Below are positions 34,684 to 42,585 of a DNA stretch of 64,000 nt, one piece after another; the stretch's first letter is position 1; each line of letters starts with the position of its first letter. Source of the DNA: Desulfosarcina widdelii (GTDB lineage Bacteria > Desulfobacterota > Desulfobacteria > Desulfobacterales > Desulfosarcinaceae); contig NZ_AP021875.1 of the NCBI RefSeq assembly GCF_009688965.1, forward strand, positions 1,302,001 through 1,366,000, written 5' to 3'. The notes beneath the pieces are model-generated. The model did no database searches. It saw only the letters and a list, made by a program, of their open reading frames with translations, and was not told the DNA's origin. A program made the translations under genes and the position numbers.

Positions 34684-35877
34684 ATGGTCTACCGTCCCTG
34701 GTGCCTTCCCACGTCCAACGCAATTGAGGACGAACTCTTGGCCGACAAAGTTGATCTGCTGATCAGTGATTTATGCGACAAATGGCCGGATCCACCGACC
34801 GTGAAAAATGAACCTCCAACCGTTGATCAGCCTTCAAGCAAAACCCGTTTTCGATTCGTCCACATTGCAGACCTGCGGTTAAAGCCTCCTGAATTTCTGA
34901 TCAAGCCATGGCTGGAAAAGGATACCCTGTCACTTTCATTCGGTGATCCTGGCTGCGGGAAATCGTTCTTTGCCATCGATATCGCTGCCTCTGTGGCCAC
35001 AGGTTCAGACTTTCACGGCATGACGGTCAATCAGGGACCGGTGATCTACATAGCCGGGGAAGGCCAGAACGGCATCGGCCGGCGGTTTATGGCTTGGTCA
35101 ATTGTTCATGGCGCCGATCTTAAAACGGCCCCGCTTTACCTTTCCACGGTCCCATTAGGCCTGTGCGATGCCGATCAGATGCAAGCTGCTATGGATGCAG
35201 TTGAAGAAATCGCCCAAATAGCCGGCCCTTCCCTGCTGATCGTCATTGATACCGTTGCTCGAAACTTCGGCCCGGGTGACGAAAACTCAACGGCTGACAT
35301 GGGCCGGTTTATAGCGGCGGCCGATCAGATCAGATCCCTGTACCACTCGGCCGTTCATCTGGTTCATCACACAGGGCACGGTGACAAAAAACGTGCAAGG
35401 GGATCCATGGCCCTGAAAGGCGCCATCGATGCAGAATATCGCCTGGACAAGGATCAGGACGCAATCGTCCGGGTGAAGGCCACAAAGATGAAGGATGCCG
35501 GCCTGCCCGAGCCCATGGCTTTTGAAATCCGCGGTGTGGATCTCCCCCTGAAGGATGCGGACGGTGACACAGTAAATAGCGCTGTGCTGCATCGGGTGGA
35601 ATACACTCAGCCGGCGGCAACAACGAGAAAGACAGGACATGCCCTGGGCATTAATCAGCGCAAAGCTCTGGAAATTCTGGAACGCCTCTATGTTGCCGAG
35701 AGAAAAAGCCTCATGAGGCAGGGTATCAGGCCAGAAACGGCCCGGGTGTCAATCGAGAGATGGGGATCAAAGTGCAAAGAGGCCGGCATGAACCGGCAGA
35801 CGGTTCACAGGATCAAAGCATCTTTGGAGTCTGGTGGGTTGATTGAAATAGAAGATTCACATGTGATCCCCTTGTGA
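34684..35877 (+). CDS. AAA family ATPase, RepA/replicative-helicase type
   Basis: Up to 397 residues. The RecA-like core begins near residue 50 (FRFVHIADLRLKPPEFLIKP). Walker A is GDPGCGKSFFAIDIA (about 84-98), VIYIAGEGQNGIGRR follows, and Walker B is LLIVIDTVARNFGPGDEN; HLVHHTGHGDKKRARGS carries the sensor region. This AAA_25-type domain is found in replication proteins of plasmids, phages and satellites. The C-terminal 90 residues look like a winged-helix (MNRQTVHRIKASLESGGLI). The N-terminus overlaps the integrase remnant on the other strand, so this gene may have lost its 5' part at the same deletion. The palindrome cluster directly downstream may be its origin. Confidence 0.78.
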   Translation: MVYRPWCLPTSNAIEDELLADKVDLLISDLCDKWPDPPTVKNEPPTVDQPSSKTRFRFVHIADLRLKPPEFLIKPWLEKDTLSLSFGDPGCGKSFFAIDIAASVATGSDFHGMTVNQGPVIYIAGEGQNGIGRRFMAWSIVHGADLKTAPLYLSTVPLGLCDADQMQAAMDAVEEIAQIAGPSLLIVIDTVARNFGPGDENSTADMGRFIAAADQIRSLYHSAVHLVHHTGHGDKKRARGSMALKGAIDAEYRLDKDQDAIVRVKATKMKDAGLPEPMAFEIRGVDLPLKDADGDTVNSAVLHRVEYTQPAATTRKTGHALGINQRKALEILERLYVAERKSLMRQGIRPETARVSIERWGSKCKEAGMNRQTVHRIKASLESGGLIEIEDSHVIPL

Positions 35878-35880
35878 CCG

Positions 35881-36010
35881 TCACGTCATCGTACCAGCGT
35901 CATCATTGTCATCATGTCTATAGACACATGATGACATGATGATGACGGTAGATCTGGTACAGGCGTCATCATTTGATGACGAATGATTACATGATGATGA
36001 CGCTGGTTTA
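35881..36010. repeat. Cluster of GTCATCAT palindromes, candidate replication origin
   Basis: At least seven copies of GTCATCAT or its complement crowd into 130 bases. The core, 35908-35935, is an almost perfect 28-bp palindrome (GTCATCA-TGTCTATAGACA, then CATGATGAC with one extra C). Outer arms ACCAGCGTCATCAT (about 35893-35906) and ATGATGACGCTGGT (about 35993-36006) are also inverted copies. Such an array just behind a RepA-type ATPase suggests an origin or a binding region for an initiator or repressor. Function is inferred. Confidence 0.6.
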
Positions 36011-36173
36011 TAGGAGCATTCATTGCAAGTTGAAATGGAGGCATTTAACCCTACGGTGTTTACACCATTTTGAAATGAATAAGATTACAGAGATTTATCG
36101 TTCTTTGACAATTTATTGTTGACTTGAAGGGTTGGTATTTCGAAACCAAATCTTATTTAGAATTAACCACCGA

Positions 36174-37385
36174 TTACTTTTCTTTTGATAGAAACTTAAA
36201 ATCATGAGCGATTTTAAAAATGCAATTTTCATTTCTAAACAATAAGCCTTGTGAACTAAAATTTTCGGATCCTGGATACCTTTTCACTCTTTCCTCCGAA
36301 CTGAATGAGATTCCAGCAATATGAGACAGGTCATTTTTATCTAACAAATAATTAGACATTATTTGAAGCCCACTGTCACTAGCTAAATTTGTTAAGTCAT
36401 CAATATCCTCTAAAAAGCATGAAATTAATCCCGGTTTATCAGGAGGTAATTGTTTAATTGCTGCGTCTTTAACTTTATCTTTAATTCCTAAAAGAACCTT
36501 ATCCGATTTTTTGGATTTTAACGTTATCTCGATAGGATTTATTGGCATACCATTTTTTTCACCTGCATAAAAAGCTCCATGAGCTTCATGCGGCTTTCGT
36601 TCAAACAATTCTCGACAAAGTTCTTTTATGTTAACACCTTTATCATCAGATTCTTTTAGATTTAGGGTGGCATATCCAAGTTTAAATTCGAAAGCTCCAT
36701 TGATTTGGTTGGCATAAATAAGTTCGATAATTTGACGAGATAAACTTTCTAGATGGTGGTCGCTGCTATGCAATCGGTCATTCAACTCAATATCTATTTT
36801 CCCCATGTATTTTAGTTTCTCGATTTCTGGAATCAATTTCTCTATTAGTCTATAAAAATCCTTTCTCCAGACTTTTCTAGATCCATCGACAGTGATTCTC
36901 TTACACTCAACATTAAAATCGAAATCTTGAGTATTAACTATAAAATCAGGGCAATTATTATCTTCGTACCAATCGATTCCATGGCCATTTAATAGATAAT
37001 GCCACGCCATATCTAGTTCAAAAAGAAAGTCAGAAGCCCTATTATCATCAAGTAAATCTTTTTTAAATTTATTTCTAACTGAATCAGGCATCATTTTTTG
37101 TAATATTGAAATTTTCTTTCCATCTGCAGCAAGTACTTTTAATCCTAAATCCAAGTTCTTCTTTATAGATTTTCCTTTACTTTCCAATTCATAAAAACTA
37201 ATTAGTGAGTTCCACCATGGGTGTCTATGCTTAAGATAATATCTTTTATAAATGGGCCCAGCGTAATTTAATGATTTTTTATATTTATTAAGACGCTTTT
37301 CTATCTCAAAGCTGCCAAAGAAGTTAATCAAACTAAGGATATATTTGCGTGCCTCTTTGTCATATATCGCATTCAATTTATTCAT
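36174..37385 (-). CDS. AT-rich PD-(D/E)XK nuclease-like protein, unknown family
   Basis: 403 residues. A nuclease-like core is visible at about 115-165: Glu123 in FLFELDMAWHYLL, Asp147 in NCPDFIV, and Glu160/Lys162 in FNVECKRIT, the spacing and local pattern of a PD-(D/E)XK site (the CPDF...VECKR arrangement). The rest of the protein is helical and rich in Lys, Ile and Asn; no methylase or helicase motif is present and no partner gene adjoins. The gene has far lower GC than the element around it and faces the ATPase gene. It is likely cargo picked up by the island, perhaps an anti-phage nuclease. The molecular function is inferred from a motif only. Confidence 0.7.
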   Translation of the reverse strand: MNKLNAIYDKEARKYILSLINFFGSFEIEKRLNKYKKSLNYAGPIYKRYYLKHRHPWWNSLISFYELESKGKSIKKNLDLGLKVLAADGKKISILQKMMPDSVRNKFKKDLLDDNRASDFLFELDMAWHYLLNGHGIDWYEDNNCPDFIVNTQDFDFNVECKRITVDGSRKVWRKDFYRLIEKLIPEIEKLKYMGKIDIELNDRLHSSDHHLESLSRQIIELIYANQINGAFEFKLGYATLNLKESDDKGVNIKELCRELFERKPHEAHGAFYAGEKNGMPINPIEITLKSKKSDKVLLGIKDKVKDAAIKQLPPDKPGLISCFLEDIDDLTNLASDSGLQIMSNYLLDKNDLSHIAGISFSSEERVKRYPGSENFSSQGLLFRNENCIFKIAHDFKFLSKEK

Positions 37386-37544
37386 TTTATTGTTTTGATC
37401 GTCATTGTTTATTTGTTGGTTTAAGACGCAGTTAAACTATCGAATAATAATTATACTGATAAAAGGCATAAGTACCTATGAAGATTTCATATTGGATCAT
37501 GATGTTAAAATCTTCGTACATCGTATTTTCCCTATGTGGGATTG

Positions 37545-37751
37545 ATGATGAGTAGCTGTAAAGTCATTTTCAATTATGCTGAAAAACATGATTGTCTGTC
37601 AAGGGTGGCCACGCTCAAAACTACCGTGTGTTCGTATCTTGAAGAAAGGTCTGTAATCCAAATAAAAGCTTTGGTGCCGCGCCCAAACGGCACTTCACCT
37701 GCGTACGTGTATCATATTGGAGACACTCCATCCCTTTATGTCTCATTTTAA
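37545..37751 (+). CDS. Small hypothetical protein
   Basis: About 68 residues (MMSSCKVIFNYAEKHDCLSR). No membrane segment, three Cys residues, no recognised domain. There is no clear ribosome site. It lies in the gap between the AT-rich nuclease-like gene and the phage-type genes. It may be a relic or not expressed. Confidence 0.3.
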   Translation: MMSSCKVIFNYAEKHDCLSRVATLKTTVCSYLEERSVIQIKALVPRPNGTSPAYVYHIGDTPSLYVSF

Positions 37752-37900
37752 TCTTGCTTGGTGAGACACTTTTTGCAATAACAGTTTCAGATCCTCGAAA
37801 GCGTCTTAAACACGCTATGCTGGTATGATAGTTGATCGATTTTTTGCCTATTATTTACAACAGGTTAAACCCTGTTGGGTAACATCGGGGTAACCGATCC

Positions 37901-38329
37901 ATGAGTAACAACCAAACTCCAAGCAAATCGGATTCAGATCAGGAACAGCCGGTTTTCGTCCCTGATCTGTTCAAGGGTGCTGTGAATGGTGACGGTACGG
38001 TCAATATGCGTTCGACCTGGGGCCGGTCAATCCGGGCCGTGAAGGATGCTCTTAAGGATGATCAGTTCGAAGCTGCCCGGGCTATTCTTGAGGATCAGAT
38101 TGCACAGACAATGACTCTTGAACGGGCAATCATGGAATTCATGTTGGGCAATCCCGCTGCCTTCTTTGTGGACGGCAAACTCAACGAGATGATCAGCAAG
38201 GATCTCATGAACTTTCAGGAGCAGACGAGAAAGGCGCTGTATTTACTATTGGATCTCGACCGCAAAAAGAAAATCACCCAACCGAAGGGCAGCGCCGGCC
38301 GGGATCTCAGCGCCATAAGTTTTGATTAA
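37901..38329 (+). CDS. Phage-type protein upstream of TerL, possible small terminase subunit
   Basis: 142 residues, charged and helical, with a short N-terminal disordered stretch (SNNQTPSKSDSDQEQ). Central helices include WGRSIRAVKDALKDDQFEA and LERAIMEFMLGNP. I recognise no domain. Its location, one small gene immediately before TerL on the same strand, is where the small terminase lies in head modules. There is no obvious helix-turn-helix, so the name is a guess. Confidence 0.45.
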   Translation: MSNNQTPSKSDSDQEQPVFVPDLFKGAVNGDGTVNMRSTWGRSIRAVKDALKDDQFEAARAILEDQIAQTMTLERAIMEFMLGNPAAFFVDGKLNEMISKDLMNFQEQTRKALYLLLDLDRKKKITQPKGSAGRDLSAISFD

Positions 38330-38435
38330 CCGGTGAAATATTTCGGGCAGGCCGTGAGCCCCAACGGGCGCCGGGCGGCCAAGGGTGGGGGGTGCCCCCG
38401 CGCAAAATTTTCAAAATTAAAAATTTTGAATCCCG

Positions 38436-38510
38436 CTAAACCAAAGCCATTGCTTCAGAGGCGGCAATGATGAGCAGGAGAAATGTTGATGTGAAAAGTA
38501 AAAATTTCAT
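38436..38510 (-). CDS. 24-residue hydrophobic small peptide
   Basis: On the minus strand, ATG at 38510 opens a short frame of 24 codons ending in TAG. The product starts MKFLLFTSTFLLLIIAAS: one Lys then a hydrophobic stretch like a membrane helix or a signal peptide. GGAGAGG lies 6 bases upstream of the ATG, an unusually good ribosome site for a chance frame. An AT-rich inverted repeat (TTCAAAATT/AATTTTGAA) follows the stop. It could be a small membrane toxin, a holin-like peptide or chance. Confidence 0.35.
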   Translation of the reverse strand: MKFLLFTSTFLLLIIAASEAMALV

Positions 38511-38585
38511 GCGAGCCCTCTCCAGTATTTAATGGTGGCCTTTAGATAACCCCTCGGATAGTAAGTCAAAAACTTTAATAAATTT

Positions 38586-40241
38586 ATGACTTTCAAAGAA
38601 AAGCTCAAAACCTGGCAAAGCGGCCTAACCGGCTTCAACGCTTGGCTCCAAGACATCGAACCGCGGATCCTCGGCCGCAACAACCGCTACCAACCATTCA
38701 CCCACACACCAAAACAGAAAAAATTCATCAAGCAAGTGCTGGCCACCGACCGGGCCGGCCGGTTCAAGCACTCGATCAGCCTGAACATCGAACCTCGGCG
38801 CCATGGGAAGAGCACCGTTTTTGCCCTGATCGTGCTGTGGTTTTTCACCAGCCGGCAAAACTTCACAATTCAGCTGTTAGGATCTTCTGAGGACCACTGC
38901 CGGCGGGTGCAGTTCAACACTCTGAAAAAGATCATCAACGCCTCTCCCAAGCTCGCCCAGCTGATCCCCGAGCAAAACCAGTTTGCATACACCATCCAGT
39001 TTCCGGAACTGAGAAATGTGACCCAGTATTCCGCCAGCAACACGGCCACAGCCTTCGGTGATCGAATAAATCTCATGTGGTGTTCGGATCTACACGCCTT
39101 TGTCGACCTGGCGCCTTTCAATGCCCTACAGGCCTCTCTGCTGGACAGTGAGGATTCTCTTCTGTTCATCGACAGCAACGTTGACGATACGGACGGTCAT
39201 GTGCACGGCCTGCAGAAAGAGGCTGTTTCGGATCCGGATATGCTTTGTCAGTTCACCAGCTATCGGGATTTTGAACACTACGCCAAGGCGGCGCCGGCCT
39301 GGATCGACCGGAAGAAGGCAGCACGCCTGCAGAAAACCACTTTCGAGCCCGATTTCAAACGTGACATCCTGGGGCAGCGGTCGGACGCTAAAAATGCCCT
39401 TTTCACTTCAGAAATCATCCAGCTGTGTAAGTCTCGGTACCACGCACCTGTGGATGACAGTGCCACGCTCACTCAGGGCCGGGCGTATAAGATCGGCGCC
39501 GGCCTGGATCGGGCCAAATCTCTCATTGCCGGCCCCAGGGGAGATTTCACGGTCTGGACTGTGATTCTGAAGGTTGCCACCCAGGGCGGTGAGCCGAAAT
39601 TCTACATTCTGAACCAGCACCGGTTCTTGATCAACAGCACGAAGGCAATTAAGGCCGTCATTCTGGAAGATCACAAGCGGTACGGTCTGGATAATGTTAT
39701 CCTCGAAAACTACGAGGTGTCGGACCTGCATTCCTGGATGCTGGAAAATAATATCAACTGTGAATTGATCAGCGCTCACGATACGAATCAGAATGCCAGC
39801 TTTCCGGAATTCTACCGGATCGCCAAAGAGGGCCGATTTCATTTCCCTGCAGAGTTGGCAACGCTCGAGTCTGAGCTTTCGACGTTCACCTATACCCACA
39901 GGAAAAACAACACTTACAGCTTCGGGCATTCGAGCACGAAATTTCACGATGATACGGTTTATTCAACAAACTGGGCTATTTTCTCCCTGCGGCGGGAAGT
40001 GCTGAATCTGTTCGAGATTGCCGATATCAACTGTTTTAACCGATCCAGGAATCGGCACCACTGCTTTTTGATGGGTGGGAATTTAGAACTGCACTGCAAG
40101 AAGGATTGCCCGGCATACGATCAGGTGGCTATTATGTGGCGGCAGTACCGATCATTTCAGGTTGAATCGGAGATCACGCTGCCTGATTTCTTTCATTCGT
40201 TTGTGAAGGTGAGCGGAGCGGTGTTTTATCAGTCAGCGTAG
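38586..40241 (+). CDS. Phage terminase large subunit
   Basis: 551 residues. The ATPase half has an adenine-side FTHTPKQKKFIKQVL and a P-loop EPRRHGKSTVFALIVLWF (about 72-89), with IQLLGSSEDHCRRVQF after it and a Walker B-like INLMWCSDLHAFVDL. The nuclease half has Asp in KIGAGLDRAKS, LENYEVSDLHSW and a last Asp pair in KFHDDTVYS. Together these give the terminase/RNase H-like acidic set. A Cys/His-rich patch (HHCFLMGGNLELHCKKDC) sits near the C-terminus. Terminases cut and pump DNA into the procapsid. Its presence with portal and capsid genes shows the element once packaged its own DNA. Confidence 0.85.
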   Translation: MTFKEKLKTWQSGLTGFNAWLQDIEPRILGRNNRYQPFTHTPKQKKFIKQVLATDRAGRFKHSISLNIEPRRHGKSTVFALIVLWFFTSRQNFTIQLLGSSEDHCRRVQFNTLKKIINASPKLAQLIPEQNQFAYTIQFPELRNVTQYSASNTATAFGDRINLMWCSDLHAFVDLAPFNALQASLLDSEDSLLFIDSNVDDTDGHVHGLQKEAVSDPDMLCQFTSYRDFEHYAKAAPAWIDRKKAARLQKTTFEPDFKRDILGQRSDAKNALFTSEIIQLCKSRYHAPVDDSATLTQGRAYKIGAGLDRAKSLIAGPRGDFTVWTVILKVATQGGEPKFYILNQHRFLINSTKAIKAVILEDHKRYGLDNVILENYEVSDLHSWMLENNINCELISAHDTNQNASFPEFYRIAKEGRFHFPAELATLESELSTFTYTHRKNNTYSFGHSSTKFHDDTVYSTNWAIFSLRREVLNLFEIADINCFNRSRNRHHCFLMGGNLELHCKKDCPAYDQVAIMWRQYRSFQVESEITLPDFFHSFVKVSGAVFYQSA

Positions 40242-40427
40242 GCTCTTATACCTTCAGGAGCTAAAAACCCGCGCTATATAATTCTTTCCTTGTTCATTGA
40301 GAATTCATCAGATAATTCATTAAGAATTGTTGGAGAGAATTAGATTGACATTTTAGGCAGTATTGATAAGTTTAATAAGATAGTACCCTGCCTAACTATT
40401 ACGTTCAAAGTGAAATTAATTGTTAAA

Positions 40428-42059
40428 ATGAATACTTTTTTTTGGGCGATATATTTTTCTTTTTTTTTAGCCGCTGGTTTTTTTCTCATTAAAAAAAATA
40501 CTTCTACAGTTCGCCTCATTGTTCTTTTGCTAATTTTTATGCCTTTCCTAATTGTTATTATAGATGATCAATATGAGAGAGACTTAATAAAGAAAACTAA
40601 ACCAAATATCGCTTTCCACATTATGACAAATGAGGAAATTTTCGGCGACATGGTGATCGAGAATGACGCAGTTATTTCAAAGTATGACTATCCACTTCAA
40701 GAATACATATTTTCAATTGAAAATAAGAATTCAGATTCAGTAACTTTAAAAAATTTCTCAATCCAATTTAACTTTCAAAACACTATCCAGACACTAAATG
40801 GCAGATTCGTTTTGGAAAAAAGTGATGGTGCCCATTTCTATAGTGCTTTAATCGCAGAAAATGATGCAATAAGTGTATATAATGAAATCGATAACACTTT
40901 AAACGAATCATTCTCTTTCGATATTCGAAAATTAGTACAAGATAATGAATCAATCAAATTGAACATTGCAGATTTAATTTTAAAAAAATTACCAACCAAT
41001 CGAATATTTTATGGAGAAATAGTAATAGATATGATTGATAAGCCTCCCCTAACAATTAATAATGAACTTATTGACCTGTGTTTAGTTAACTACTCTTATG
41101 AAATCGCTGGGAATGTATTTAAAGAGAGTATAGAAAACAAAATTCCACGACCTGCCATAGAACTTAAACTTGCTGTGCATCATTATAAAAATAGCAAGAA
41201 ATTTTTTAAAGAAGGCAATTATAACGGCGCCTTATTCGAACTCAATAATGCAATATATTTAATGCCTAATTATGTAAGTGCTTATATATTGAGAGGGAGA
41301 ACGTATTCAAAGCTTAGACATTACGATGATGCAGAATCTGATTTTAAAAAAGTTATAGAAATTAGAAACGATTCAATTTATGCTTTCTATTATAGTTCGA
41401 TAAATTTTGCAGTCAAAGGAGACTTAGATAAGGCATATAATGATTATCTAAATGTTAAAGATATTAATCCTGAAATCGCAAAATCATTAGCTCATGAATT
41501 ATTTATAATAGGATACGATTATGGCGATGAGCAAATGAGTATGGGGAATTTTTTAGATGCGATTTTAAGCTATGATTTTGCTTTCTCTTTTAAACCTGAG
41601 TTCAATAGTTCAAAAAGTAAAAGAGAATTTTGTTGGAATCAAATTGGAAACCTAAATAGCATAAAAGAAAAATTTGGCCAAAAATGTAAATTAGGTAGCA
41701 AGTATGCATGTAAGTATCAGAAATTTCTAGAAAAATTAGATGATATTCTTTATAGTGATGTCGGAACCTTCGCTTTCCCTCTATCTCTTGATAAATTCAT
41801 GAACGAACATAGATATATTGAATATATTCCTCATATTTATTTAAAAAACTTTGAGATACATTGCTACAGAAACCAGGACATGGAATTAAAATTTCAGTTC
41901 CGTAATTACAATATACCATTGGTGACATTAAGTTTCTCTGACTTTGATTCTATTCGAAAACTGTCAAATCGTTCTAAGTTATATATCAGCATATCTTGGA
42001 AAGAACATACAATAGAATTAGGATTAAATAGTAAAGTCGTTGATAGATACCCACAGTAA
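40428..42059 (+). CDS. AT-rich membrane-anchored TPR protein (cargo)
   Basis: 543 residues. Two transmembrane helices lie at the N-terminus (about 4-20 and 27-43). A β-rich domain follows (about 55-200; YIFSIENKNSDSVTLKNF), then TPR repeats at about 240-420, including AVHHYKNSKKFFKEGNYNGA, YVSAYILRGRTYSKLRHYDD and AEQM-like helices. The C-terminal 100 residues are β-rich. I see no enzymatic motif. Very low GC compared with the phage genes on either side, and it interrupts the expected TerL-portal neighbourhood. It is a moron-type cargo gene; anti-phage or signalling roles are possible but not shown. A GTG at 40410 would add 6 residues. Confidence 0.65.
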   Translation: MNTFFWAIYFSFFLAAGFFLIKKNTSTVRLIVLLLIFMPFLIVIIDDQYERDLIKKTKPNIAFHIMTNEEIFGDMVIENDAVISKYDYPLQEYIFSIENKNSDSVTLKNFSIQFNFQNTIQTLNGRFVLEKSDGAHFYSALIAENDAISVYNEIDNTLNESFSFDIRKLVQDNESIKLNIADLILKKLPTNRIFYGEIVIDMIDKPPLTINNELIDLCLVNYSYEIAGNVFKESIENKIPRPAIELKLAVHHYKNSKKFFKEGNYNGALFELNNAIYLMPNYVSAYILRGRTYSKLRHYDDAESDFKKVIEIRNDSIYAFYYSSINFAVKGDLDKAYNDYLNVKDINPEIAKSLAHELFIIGYDYGDEQMSMGNFLDAILSYDFAFSFKPEFNSSKSKREFCWNQIGNLNSIKEKFGQKCKLGSKYACKYQKFLEKLDDILYSDVGTFAFPLSLDKFMNEHRYIEYIPHIYLKNFEIHCYRNQDMELKFQFRNYNIPLVTLSFSDFDSIRKLSNRSKLYISISWKEHTIELGLNSKVVDRYPQ

Positions 42060-42383
42060 CAAACTTAGATTCGTTGATGCTGGTAATTAAAAATTGTTAC
42101 AGAACGTCTGAACCAGGCTATCACCAAGGAAACCCGAAGGACGGACCAAGTCGGGTATCATCTTTTTTTCTCCCCATTTTTGGATTATTATTTGGCATAT
42201 TGGTTTTAGGACAAATTAATTCTTGGATAACAATATTTCGACCTGTTGCCATATTTCGATTTGCTATATCAACGTTCATAGTTACCGGAACTAATAAGCC
42301 AATATATCCTAACCGAAATTTCTTATCAGGTAGTCTCAAATTAACATTTGACAGAGACATAATTGTATCATAAAGAATGTCTC
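42060..42383. other. Non-coding stretch between the TPR gene and the portal fragment
   Basis: 324 bases. Two overlapping frames exist on opposite strands (42074-42373 plus, 99 codons; 42121-42360 minus, 79 codons). Neither has a ribosome site or a family I know. The stretch may be debris from the insertion of the TPR gene. Confidence 0.35.
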
Positions 42384-42585
42384 ATGTTATTCCAATCCCA
42401 AGTCCCGACCCTTTTTCAAAAGCTGAACATGCAGCTTGACCAGCAGGCCAACCAAGCCCGCAAAGCCGATACTGTTAAGCGTTTAGCGTTCTATGAAGAT
42501 CAGCAGTTGGATTACGTTCTCGCCCGGCTTGCCGAGATTTTCAGCGAACCGGAAAAGCTGACTCCAGCTTTCTGCAATGTAGTTA
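42384..42585 (+). pseudogene. Phage portal protein, 5' fragment (split by IS)
   Basis: The first 67 codons of the portal gene (MLFQSQVPTLFQKLNMQLDQ and YVLARLAEIFSEPEKLTP), ending in CNVV at the insertion point. Removing the IS and one TAGTTA copy joins CNVV to KKVINNLAAVYG at 44268 in frame and rebuilds a protein of about 443 residues. The start at 42384 is the ATG in the frame; a TTG at 42363 is the other option. Confidence 0.8.

Noticed and set aside
35881..36010. CRISPR array at the GTCATCAT repeats
   Set aside because: Repeats are 8-mers in both orientations with irregular, very short spacing; no unique spacers of constant length and no cas genes.
42074..42373. 99-codon plus-strand frame and a 79-codon minus-strand frame before the portal fragment
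   Set aside because: Mutually overlapping, no ribosome site, no recognisable motif.
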